DNA of 64,000 bases, taken from the NCBI GenBank assembly GCA_011317545.1, contig WUJK01000008.1, forward strand, positions 682,001 through 746,000, in the 5' to 3' direction. The stretch comes from Coniella vitis. Lineage: Eukaryota > Ascomycota > Sordariomycetes > Diaporthales > Schizoparmaceae. Both the position numbers and the translations under genes were made by a program. The notes under the pieces were generated by a model. That model made no database searches and was not told the DNA's origin. It was given only the letters and a program-made list of their open reading frames with translations. Shown piece after piece: positions 46,763-55,493 of the stretch. Positions within the stretch are counted from its first letter, which is position 1; each line of letters begins with the position of its first letter.

Positions 46763-47520
46763 TTATGTACAAGAGAATAGTTTGAATATGACAGGGTACC
46801 TTTCATCCCCATGACACCATCTCCGCACCTCTTTCATCGAATGGTTGAACTCACAAGTGTCACATAAGCATTCAGTTCTGACCGTAAGTCGACTAAACCC
46901 TCCAATAAGTTTGTCCTCTCGAGTCCATGCATGATGTAAATCTACTGAGAAAAAGTCTAAAGGCAATCCTCGAGGAGCTCCGGAGAAGGAAAAGTACCAA
47001 TGACTATTACGACACGCTCGGTATCATCCCCCTGCAGGTCTTGAATATGAGGAATCACACCTCTTAAACACAAGCTAATCAGAGTAGCTAAACGACCCAT
47101 GCTGTATAAGAATACTTTCATCAGTACAAGCCGTTCGAGATCATCAGGACGTGCGTCATTGAAGCGGGCAATGCAAACAATTCTTTCAAGGTGTTCAAGC
47201 CGGTGTTTTCAGGATCAAGATGTCTCAATGAGCACTCTTACCGCGCCTAGCAGTTGCACTAGTTGCAATAGGCTTTGATTTTATTTCTTTTTTTTTTTTT
47301 TTAATAAAAAAGATTTGTTGCATTCTACATCTCTCATAAACTGTATCGATGCAGTCATGGCATTACGTGTGAAATATTCCCAGGTAAGTGCAAGATACTT
47401 CTCGATGCTTTTCAAGATTCTAAGCTCAAGTGGGGAAACCTCGAGGACCAATATGAACTCGACAACGAACATCCTTTTTGCAGGTATATAGGAGAGTCTT
47501 TCAAGCTTGCTGTTAACAAG
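46763..47520 (-). pseudogene. Probable decayed protein gene (frameshifted fragments)
   Basis: Four protein-like stretches lie on the minus strand in changing frames: about 47472-47281 (SIEKYLALTWEYF), a short one near 47243-47127 (SLRHLDPENTGLNTLKELF), 47208-46957 (SMGRLATLISLCLRGVIPH) and 46966-46763 (CDTCEFNHSMKEVRRW). Composition is that of real protein, and the second fragment looks like leucine-rich fungal F-box-type proteins. Stops, frame changes and a T16 run (poly-Lys if translated) break the reading. No single chain of GT-AG introns joins them cleanly. A functional gene with unusual introns is the alternative. The parent gene is not identified. Confidence 0.4.
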
Positions 47521-47535
47521 TTAATAAAAAATACA

Positions 47536-47637
47536 TCTCTTGTAGTATAGTGGTCAGTATGCGAGCTTGTCAATATTGTTAGCTAGCCTAACAATTAAAC
47601 AACGCTCGAGACCCGGGTTCAATTCCCGGCGAGAGAG
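47536..47637 (+). tRNA. tRNA-Asp(GTC) with a 30-nt intron
   Basis: A complete cloverleaf. Acceptor TCTCTTG pairs with CGAGAGA (one G-T pair). Anticodon stem CGAGC pairs with GCTCG. T-stem CCGGG and CCCGG close a TTCAATT loop. The D-arm has GTATAGTGGTCAGTAT. The anticodon GTC is at 47569-47571 and discriminator base G73 is the Asp identity base. An intron of 30 nt (47573-47602) sits after position 37, the standard place for nuclear tRNA introns. The mature length without CCA is 72 nt. A run of six T (about 47643-47648) downstream is a pol III terminator. Its D-arm and T-arm closely match yeast tRNA-Asp. Confidence 0.93.
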
Positions 47638-47642
47638 CATTC

Positions 47643-47648
47643 TTTTTT
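47643..47648 (+). terminator. Pol III terminator of tRNA-Asp
   Basis: A run of T residues starts six nt after the tRNA 3' end, the normal RNA polymerase III stop signal. Confidence 0.75.
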
Positions 47649-48886
47649 CCCTTTTTCGTTCCCTCTCTCTCCTCTCTTGTCCTCGACATGATCCTTTCTT
47701 TCCCTCAGGTTTCGATTCAAGGGCTGCAAATATTATCGTGACAGACAGAGGAGCCTTGGTCAGAGTAAGTTTACATATCTTTATGCGAAGGAATCCAGAC
47801 GAGAGTCTTTCTTATTGAAGACAGCATGGCCGACACCACAGCACACTGACGAAGTACAAAGATCGCAAGTTAAGAGACACGCAAAGAACCCTAAATTCAG
47901 GAATGGAAACGTTGGAAAGAGAGAAAGGCCCCGGGGACGGGGGGGGGTCTGGCACATGATACGGGCCAAATCCGAATAGCGCAACTGAGCCATGGAAACA
48001 CCCTTTCACGATCGTCTCTCAGCAAGTAAATTCAAACGCATAGGGAAAGTGTTTCCATCAAACGGATGATGTATTTTTATACTACCAACAGCCTATCCAA
48101 GCAACACACACCTCTCTGCTGCGTACATCGTTATGGTGAATTCGTGTGTGTGCCGAGTCTTGGCGTTGTCGAAAAGCCGACAGTGCTTAGTGGTCAGGTC
48201 TCGTGAAGAACGAGGCTATCAATGCATGAATGCCTTCTCGCTACCAGCGATGGTGTTGGCGAACAACAGGCTGTCACAGTCCAGTCCTAACAGCAAAGAC
48301 TCTTGGGATAACATGTTCGCCGCCAGCACCGCCACTGATTTCAAGAAAGGAAACAAAAGAACAAACCAACTTCACTCCACTCTGCAGACCTCGAGACCCA
48401 ACCACTAAACCAGTTAGCCTCCGTTTGAAAAGTCAAGAGGAGCGTTTACCGTAGAGTGGAAAAAATTGTAACCCAACGTCATCATTACCACCACCGAACG
48501 CCTTGCCGAATCAAGGACGGGGCTCCGCAAGTTGAAAAACAATTTGGACATGTCGTCATCCTGCGGGAGAACAATCTGAAGGCTATAGTCGCACAATGTT
48601 CCAGCGACTGTTTGCCGTGCTGGTGAGACAGTCTGGAGCAGCAACCTTGACGAGCGAAGGCGTCTTTTGTTTTGTTGATTTCTGTAGCAGAGAAAAGCAT
48701 CTTAGTCAACGTCCTCATTTGGTTGGTAGATATGACGACTCCGGGTAGGATCCTTGCGCATGGCCTGTCCTGAGCCCGTGAAACCAACTATATTGTGGGC
48801 GCGCAAACGAGTGCGAAATGTCAGCAATTGTTCCTTGTCCGTCGGTATTCTCTGCCGCATATATCATGATAAAGGGAGGAAAGAAT
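47649..48886. other. Spacer between tRNA-Asp and SPF30
   Basis: A 1.2 kb spacer. It has pyrimidine-rich sequence just after the tRNA and a G9 run (47939-47947). The right end is the SPF30 3' flank. Open frames up to 100 codons look random. Confidence 0.45.
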
Positions 48887-49904
48887 TCACATACCTCTGC
48901 CGTGGACACCCTCTGGCGTTCGGAACATGCTGTCCTTTTTCGCCGCCTTGCCAAATTTGCCCTTGTTGTTGAATTCTTGCCACTTGTTCTTGCCCTTCTC
49001 TAGTTCTTTATTGGCCTTGATCTTCTTGAACTTCTTGGCCGGCTTCTCAGCGCCTTCGGCGGCGGCCTTCTCTTCTGCATGTGGATATACACTCGGCGCA
49101 CTCGTCAGCACAATTCCATTGTTACTAGTCGTGGAACCGTTGCCACCGCCTACACCCGAGAAAGCTGCTGCTGTACCACCAACTGGTGTGCTAGGCGTGA
49201 TGGGGCTATTGAGGCCGCCGCTTGCAGAGGAAGCCATGGTCCCGTCAGCCTTGCGCTTGTTGTTGGTCGCAGGCTTGATGTCCCTCCCTCGCAGTGTTTC
49301 GACAGTGTCATAGCTCTTGAACTTGACGGTATAGATAGGCTGCGTGCTGCTGCCCGTGACGGCTGTAATGCGCGCAGGGTAAAATCCCTTGTCGCCGGAT
49401 ACCCACTTTGCTAGCACGGTATCGTTCACCGCATAATTGATTGGTGTTGCCTCTGCCGCGGCCGCAGCCGCCGCCGCGGCAGCTGCAGCCTCGGCGCGAT
49501 CCTTCTCTTCCTGAGCTTGCTTCTTGAAAGCTGGATGGTTTTCTCGCGACCACTTCTCTGGTTGAGCGGCCGCAGATGCTGGTGTGTGGGGCGCCGACGC
49601 CGATGATTTGGAGGCAGCGGACTGCGTGGTGGGACGGCTAGACGTGGAGGAGGCCTCAGGGGCAATATCTGCAATGGATTCGTTGATCATCTTGATCATC
49701 TCGTCCAGCTCGGCTTTGAGCCCGAGCAATTCGGCGTTTTCCGGCTCATCGTTGAGGGATTGTCTAACAATATCGAGCTAAAGTCGCGAATGTTAGCGGA
49801 ATGAGGCAATCGGCAAAGGATGTGGCGACAACGCGATGTATATGCCATACCTGCTCCTGGTACTGTTTCTTCTCCTCCTCGAGTTGCAACAACTGGGCGC
49901 TCAT
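48887..49904 (-). CDS. spf30: SPF30/SMNDC1-like Tudor-domain splicing factor
   Basis: Predicted nuclear spliceosome-assembly factor of the Spf30 (SMN-related) family, which binds symmetrically dimethylated Arg on Sm proteins. Exons 49904-49851 and 49777-48887 join in phase 0 (EEEKKQYQEQ then LDIVRQSLNDEPENAELLGL) to 314 aa. Order: N-terminal coiled coil (1-60), a linker with a run of 12 Ala (about 110-125), one Tudor domain (about 128-186; VNDTVLAKWVSGDKGFYPARI, VKFKSYDTVETL), a Gly/Ser/Thr-rich spacer, and a basic C-terminal region (AKKFKKIKANKELEKGKNKW) conserved in Spf30 proteins. The Tudor aromatic residues (W, F, Y) are present. Plain SMN is less likely, because SMN has a YG-box C-terminus that is absent here. 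Confidence 0.9.
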
Positions 49905-50636
49905 GGTGGATCCGGGTTCGTGTGTAATCCTGTGAGCAATCCTGTGTGTGGCTGATGGCTGGGCGTGTAACACGAAAATTTGAATTTTTTTGACCCCCTG
50001 GTTGTTGCTCTGAGAGTGGTCGACGACGGCTCTGGAAATGAAGTGAAGACAAGAGACGGAGGAAGACGGACGCAGTTTGCGGCAACAGGAACGAGTGAAG
50101 TTGAAAGCAGACCCCTGTCTACCACTTAGAGACCATATCATTAATAAGCCTGCTTGCTAGCATCTTGGCAAGGGTTTGCCAGTGCACGGCAAACTAACAG
50201 GCTGCATCACCGGCCGCTCTTTCTCACTTCGTACAAATGATTTGTTCTCTGGTGATTTCTGCGGACGGGGACATGTTTTCTCTCTATGCCTTTTACATCC
50301 TCTTGATTGCCCAAATTGCCAGAAATGCACGAGGTAGGTCAGTCAATACGCCCATCGTCACTTGTGAGCATGGTATTATAATACTGTGATAACTTCTAGT
50401 GAACCGATGAAAAGACGCATGCAGAAGACTATTTTCTGCCTTTTCTCCATTTACCCATGTTGCAAAATTCCTTACCAGGTTACCAAACGCCTATCGCCAG
50501 GAATTTTGATTCTTTTCACCTATACCCGTTTGGACCTCAGGCTCGGCTAGAATTTAATAGGTGATCCTGTCCTCCGTTGAAGCATCAAAAACTGGTCCTT
50601 GGAGAACATCATCTCTTTATTTACAGAAATGTGCTG
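49905..50636. promoter_or_regulatory. SPF30 upstream region and TCO89 3'UTR
   Basis: A 732-nt spacer between genes on the same strand. No strong core-promoter element, exon or RNA gene is recognised. Confidence 0.4.
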
Positions 50637-52514
50637 TCAGTCAGCGCTTGCTGCCAGACTTGTCAGATTCTTATCCCACATACTCCGCAAAATGGCCTGG
50701 ATGCTTTCGTCCTCTTCGCCATTGACAAGACTCGCTCCACTAAGGCGAGACGCAGCTCCCTCGTGCATCCTAGCCGTAGCGGCACCGCCGTCATCTGTAT
50801 CAAGACTGGAGCCTGTCGCACCGTGTCTAACAGTAGAGAAGGCCCGCTTGGGCGTCTCTGGCCTCTTCGCACTGGCCGTCTCGCGGAAGCTCTGGCTAAG
50901 CCCAAAGTTGGGCACAGAGTGGCGGTTCGACGGTGCACCGCGCGGTATCCTTCTGGCTTTGTCGGTCCCAGGGAGTTGGGTGAGCCGGGCCAGCGACCTC
51001 GCGACAGGGTTCTGGTACCGGCGCACAATATTGTACTCAACGCCTGTGCGATCTAGTAGCTTGTACACACGCGGGTCCTGGCTTTCGTAGCCAGCTCCGC
51101 CAATCAGCGGACCTGCAACTTCCGCGACCTCTGCTGCAAAGCCTCCTATTCCAGAATGTCGGTGGCGAACGGGCTCCATGGATGAGCTCGCACGCTGTAG
51201 GTTGATCTTTTGCTGGGTGCGACTCTTTTCTGAGGGTGCGGCTACGGGGCCTTCTTTGCGGGAGCGCGCTGTGGTTGCGATTGCGCTCGTGATGCCCGTG
51301 TCTTCTTTGTCTGTCAACTCTTCATCATTGTCGTCATCGTCGTCGTGCACTTGCGTGGTCGCCGTTGAGAGACCCGTGTCTGTTGGACCAGACAGTCCGC
51401 CCATGGACTGTGGTCGCTTGCCTGCAAGGCTATTTCCCGAGGTCGTGTAAAAGGAGCCGCCTCCTTCCTGTGATGTAATGAAGCGCGATGTGACCTCTTC
51501 GTTGCCATTGCTGCCCGCTATACCCTGAGATTGGGCCAATGCGGGGGTCACAGAAAGCGTGCTAGCAGAGTGCCTGCTGTCGGGAGATGCTGCCTTGGCC
51601 ATAGCCGTCATGTTGGACATACTGGTGGTAGCACTATGCGACGGCGTACGCTGCAGCAGCCTCGACGTCAAGTTCCTGCTGTGCTCTATTGTGTCATTGA
51701 ACAGGGCCTTGTGTGGTTCGGCTAGTGGAGTCGGTTCCTCGTCACCATCATCGTCGTCATGGTCGTCTGCGGCTGCACTATTGCTATTTCCTACACCATG
51801 CGCTGGGCTGCCCTGCGCCTGCGCAGACGAGGGACCACTCGTGATGACGGAGCCACGCCGCGACAGATAGGGTGAGGCAGAGCTGCTGGCATCAACCCAC
51901 TCGTTGTCGTCTTCGTCTTGGTCGAGCTGGCCGTCGTTGCCGAGATCAAAGTGGACAGCCGACTTGGAGGGTCTGAGCTTTGTGGTGACTGTCTTTTCTG
52001 AAGCAGAGCGTTTGAGTTGACCCGAGGATTTGCTGCGCTTACTGACGTCGACGTGGGAGCGGTTGCGCTTGAGACTTGTTTGGGAGGCGTTCTTCTTAAG
52101 GTTTGTGGACGAGGAGTCGCGTGCAAGCTTCGGGTCGGATGAGTGGGACGAGTGTTTGCGATGGTGGTGGAGGTGCAGGTTGGAGGACGAGGTGACGGCT
52201 CCGGCCGCGGCTGTGTGACGCTCGGGAGAAGGTGAGGTAACACGACGGGTCAGCTTAGTCGAGGAGGACGAGGCGTTCTGCTTGATGAGGCCTTTGGAGG
52301 AAGGGACGCGAGCGTGTAATCGACCGCCGCCGCCGCCGCCAACATGGTGCTTTTGCTGGGGATGCTTTCGGTGCTGCTGCTGATGCTGCTGTGCATGCGG
52401 CCGCTGGGCCTGGTCGCTGGCCAATGAATCGAGGTCGCGCGAGGTCGAAGGACGTTTTGATTGGCCGGTGGAGGGTGAGATGCTGCTGTCGCCGCGGTCC
52501 CTGTCCCTAGCCAT
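50637..52514 (-). CDS. TCO89: TORC1 subunit Tco89-like protein
   Basis: Predicted fungal-specific subunit of TORC1 on the vacuole, needed for nutrient signalling. A single exon of 625 aa; the first ATG gives MARDRDRGDSSIS. Almost the whole protein is disordered: His/Gln-rich (about 45-70), a Gly run, and basic Ser-rich repeats (NASQTSLKRNRS, SGQLKRSASEK). The conserved core is at about 180-215: KSAVHFDLGNDGQLDQD and NEWVDASSSASPYLSRRGS, a pattern I associate with the Tco89 domain. A second conserved part lies near the C-terminus (ESQDPRVYKLLDRTGVEYN, then ESIQAILRSMWDKNL). Identification rests on these motifs, without alignment. The likely alternative is another fungal Ser-rich TOR-pathway protein. 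Confidence 0.75.
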   Translation of the reverse strand: MARDRDRGDSSISPSTGQSKRPSTSRDLDSLASDQAQRPHAQQHQQQHRKHPQQKHHVGGGGGGRLHARVPSSKGLIKQNASSSSTKLTRRVTSPSPERHTAAAGAVTSSSNLHLHHHRKHSSHSSDPKLARDSSSTNLKKNASQTSLKRNRSHVDVSKRSKSSGQLKRSASEKTVTTKLRPSKSAVHFDLGNDGQLDQDEDDNEWVDASSSASPYLSRRGSVITSGPSSAQAQGSPAHGVGNSNSAAADDHDDDDGDEEPTPLAEPHKALFNDTIEHSRNLTSRLLQRTPSHSATTSMSNMTAMAKAASPDSRHSASTLSVTPALAQSQGIAGSNGNEEVTSRFITSQEGGGSFYTTSGNSLAGKRPQSMGGLSGPTDTGLSTATTQVHDDDDDNDEELTDKEDTGITSAIATTARSRKEGPVAAPSEKSRTQQKINLQRASSSMEPVRHRHSGIGGFAAEVAEVAGPLIGGAGYESQDPRVYKLLDRTGVEYNIVRRYQNPVARSLARLTQLPGTDKARRIPRGAPSNRHSVPNFGLSQSFRETASAKRPETPKRAFSTVRHGATGSSLDTDDGGAATARMHEGAASRLSGASLVNGEEDESIQAILRSMWDKNLTSLAASAD

Positions 52515-53645
52515 GGTTGCTTTTTCCCTTTCGAAAGGGATGCTCAGTTCCAAAGTTCGGGATAGTCTGACCAGACAACGTGCCCTGTTCACAGCGAGGT
52601 TGTCCGTCTGCTTTGACAGATATCCCTCTCCTTTTGCAGGCTGCCAGCTGGGTCTCGATGATGCAGCCTGCGCTGGCGTGCCAGGGCTGCCACTTCGGGT
52701 AGGTGGAACGCTGGGGAAAGCAAGCGACAAGCAAAGCAGGGCTTTGAAGCGGTGAACCGACCCAATCTGTTTTGGGGTGGTGGTGTCGGCGCTGGTCGGG
52801 AGGATGGATGGACGGATATCGGGAACCAATTGGACTTGGTGGATTTATTTGTTGTATTAAAATCCTTCCTTTTGCTTTGCCTGGTTTCGGTTATGAGTCA
52901 AAACCTGTTCATCCAACAAAGCTTAAAAGGAAGATAGACAGCAGATGAAAGATAGACAACACAGGGCGGGCGTGGCCGAGCCTGTGCCAGCGGGTTGAAT
53001 TTGGCTTACAAGCTTAGCGGATTCCAGACTGGCACAGGTGGTGGAATTGCTGGCATTGGTGGAAGGTCCAATGAGAGAATGCCCTGAGCTTTGTCGTCAT
53101 GGTGCCTTGCGGTGCTTTTCACAAGCTTCGGGCCATCTGGGCATCTGGGCTAGAACCAGGCCTATCCCTGCAGCAGTAGCGAGCTGATGACTAAGAGCCT
53201 GCTTACCCCAGACCCCAGACTCCCAGGAACGGGGCTGTACCTCGATACCGCAAGTACATAGCATGTACCTCCTCGAGTTGTCCGCACTCGTGCTGCCGTT
53301 GAAGACTGGAAATAACAACCTTATTCCAGATGCATCCGAAGCGCATTGCCTCTTTAGGCTGCGTTTCCTTGACTGTCAGCATGTTGAGTTCACAAGCCTG
53401 AAACCACAAAACTCCCCTCTTGGGTAACCTGCCAGTGCCACGAATGGCGGGCAGTTATGCAGGCAGCCGCCCTCATGTACGAGAGCATTATCTGTGCTTC
53501 TTATTGCTTGTATGTAAGCTCTTATCAGTGCCTCTTTTACAAACCGCTTCTCTTGGCTTGTGTTCACCTCGCCTGACCAGCGAACAACAGCCTGCGTATT
53601 GTCCAAAGGTGCCATGTCCTGAACCTCCGGTGATCCTGGCACAAC
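52515..53645. promoter_or_regulatory. Bidirectional promoter region, TCO89 (-) and 3-beta-HSD family gene (+)
   Basis: A 1.1 kb spacer between divergent starts. It contains GTACATAGCATGTACC (53254-53269), a member of the recurring spacer motif. A tRNA-like start (GGGCGTGGCCGAGC near 52967) has no matching T-arm. No coding exon is evident. Confidence 0.45.
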
Positions 53646-54782
53646 ATGGCATCTTCCAGTCCACTTCTTGGTACGGTCCTCGTCACAGGCGGCTGCGGCT
53701 TCCTGGGCTACCACCTCGTCGGCGCTCTTCTCGCAGATCCAGAGGTCGGCGCCGTCCACGTCCTCGACCTGGATACGAGCCGCAACACCCATCCTAACGC
53801 CCATTACACCGTCGGTTCCGTGGCAAGCAGCTCCAACGTCCTGGAAGACCTTCTTCAGCGCATTCAGCCCCGTATCATCTTCCACGCTGCGAGCCCAAGC
53901 GCAACTTATGCCTCTTCCTCTTCCTTCTACGCTACAAATGTCGAGGGCACCAGGGCTCTCCTCGATCATGCCAAAAGGCTCCCATACATCCGCGCCTTCG
54001 TCTACACCTCGAGCCTCGACATTTATGCCCAGCCTCCGCACAATTACATCGACGAGGATCACCCCCTGTGGCCAGATCACCCACCCGCCTGGGCTGGCGT
54101 CAGCGAATACGACCGCACAAAGACAATCGCGCACCGCGCCGTTCTCGCCGCCAATAATCCGCCCTGCCTCAATACTGCCGTCGTTGTCCCCGCGCATATG
54201 TGGGGCGTGCGCGACAGCCAGAGCACCAGCTTGTACTTTGACATGTTTAGTGATCCTGCTACCGCCCTGGTGCAGATTGGTCCCGGTGGAAACCGCATCA
54301 GCACGGTTGAGGTGGGCAACTGCGCCGCTGCGCACATCCTCGTCGCCAAAGCCCTCGTAGACCCGGAACGTATCAACGCAAATGGTAGAAATGCGCGTGT
54401 TGACGGACAGGCCTTCAATGTGACGGATGGTATCGCGGTGGACTTTTGGGATCACTTTCGGCAAATTTGCCGGTTGATTCGCGGCGCGGAAAGCGATGTA
54501 GCGCTTAGGACGCGTGTAATCCCCGCGTGGGTCATGAAGTTGGTGGTGCTTGCTCTGAGATGGGCGTTGTTGGTGTTTACGCTGGGCCGAGTCGAGCCGC
54601 CGCCTGCGTTGGCCCGCAATGCGGTGAGCTGGTGCCTAGATGATCATTTGCTCAGTGATCAAAGAGCGCAGGATGTGCTTGGCTACCGACCGCGCGAAAT
54701 GGATCGAGAAAAGGTCTTGGCTGCAGCGGTAGAATGGGAGAGGGAGAGAAGGCGGGGGCTGGCCGAAAAGAAAACAAAGTAG
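53646..54782 (+). CDS. 3-beta-hydroxysteroid dehydrogenase / sterol C-4 decarboxylase-like (extended SDR)
   Basis: NAD(P)-dependent extended SDR of the 3-beta-HSD/isomerase family. A single exon of 378 aa. The N-terminal Rossmann motif LVTGGCGFLGYHLVGAL is at about 11-27. The catalytic pair is Ser in VYTSSLDIY and YDRTK (YxxxK). The family region STVEVGNCAAAHILVAKAL is present. A C-terminal hydrophobic segment (about 297-315; VMKLVVLALRWALLVFTL) suggests membrane association, probably ER. Erg26 is the best-known fungal relative, but the overall sequence looks more like the many uncharacterised Erg26-like paralogs, so a role in ergosterol synthesis is not claimed. Convergent with ags1. Confidence 0.88.
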   Translation: MASSSPLLGTVLVTGGCGFLGYHLVGALLADPEVGAVHVLDLDTSRNTHPNAHYTVGSVASSSNVLEDLLQRIQPRIIFHAASPSATYASSSSFYATNVEGTRALLDHAKRLPYIRAFVYTSSLDIYAQPPHNYIDEDHPLWPDHPPAWAGVSEYDRTKTIAHRAVLAANNPPCLNTAVVVPAHMWGVRDSQSTSLYFDMFSDPATALVQIGPGGNRISTVEVGNCAAAHILVAKALVDPERINANGRNARVDGQAFNVTDGIAVDFWDHFRQICRLIRGAESDVALRTRVIPAWVMKLVVLALRWALLVFTLGRVEPPPALARNAVSWCLDDHLLSDQRAQDVLGYRPREMDREKVLAAAVEWERERRRGLAEKKTK

Positions 54783-55493
54783 GCTGTATGGAATGATGTG
54801 ATCTCTCCTGCATTCGTTGTGGTGAGCCTACTTTTCTTGTACAAACGATTCCGTTGTAAAAGCAAGTTGATAGGAGCGACGGGAGTCTTTCGAAGCCTTG
54901 ATTGAAGGGCGTTGATGGTGGACATATATAAGTTTAAGTGTGCTTTTGAGTTTAGACTAGGTTGCAGACCTATCAATTGGCATGATGTGCTGTTGTAACT
55001 ACAAACATCATCCAGCCACAGAAGAGACGAGGTCAACAACAATTTTCATGTCATGTCTCATACTCGACAGCTGCGACACCACTTTACGGGTATTTCAACA
55101 AGATAAAGGGCAATATCTGGTATCTTTTAAATATATACATTATGTGATAAGAGTATTTAAAACCCTCACCTCACCACCAAGGTTGTACGCTATCTTCATC
55201 TATAGCATATCCATTCTTGAGTTTGCACATCAGATTGTGTATATATAGAGCTATACAAATGGAGGAAGAAAAAGCGACTAGTTTATCCGGTATAAGCAAA
55301 TAGCAGACCCTTTACACAACAACGCCTTATTTATCCCCAAAAAGCAAAATCGCCCATCATGATGCAGTAAATGATGAAACTGCATGTTGATAAAAAAAAA
55401 AAACCCCCCCCCCCCAAGTAAAACAACGCGCCAAAATATTTGCTGATCTGCACCAGCAAAGGGCATAGGAATGATTATTGTCTGTTGTCTTTC
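54783..55493. other. Convergent spacer, dehydrogenase (+) and ags1 (-)
   Basis: A 711-nt AT-rich spacer between facing stops. It includes an A12 run directly followed by C12 (55392-55415) close to the ags1 3' end. No coding exon is seen. Confidence 0.5.
55392..55415. repeat. A12-C12 homopolymer junction
   Basis: Twelve A followed directly by twelve C on the + strand, 79 nt beyond the ags1 stop codon. Confidence 0.9.

Noticed and set aside
52515..52829. 105-codon N-terminal extension of TCO89
   Set aside because: It starts at a non-ATG codon and its composition differs from the protein; the ATG at 52514 is the plausible start.
52965..53045. tRNA-like start (GGGCGTGGCCGAGC) upstream of TCO89
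   Set aside because: No TTCRANY T-loop or matching acceptor 3' strand follows at the right distance, so no cloverleaf forms.
53376..54464. 362-codon antisense frame opposite the 3-beta-HSD-type gene
   Set aside because: The sense strand encodes a complete SDR with catalytic motifs; the antisense is a GC-rich shadow.
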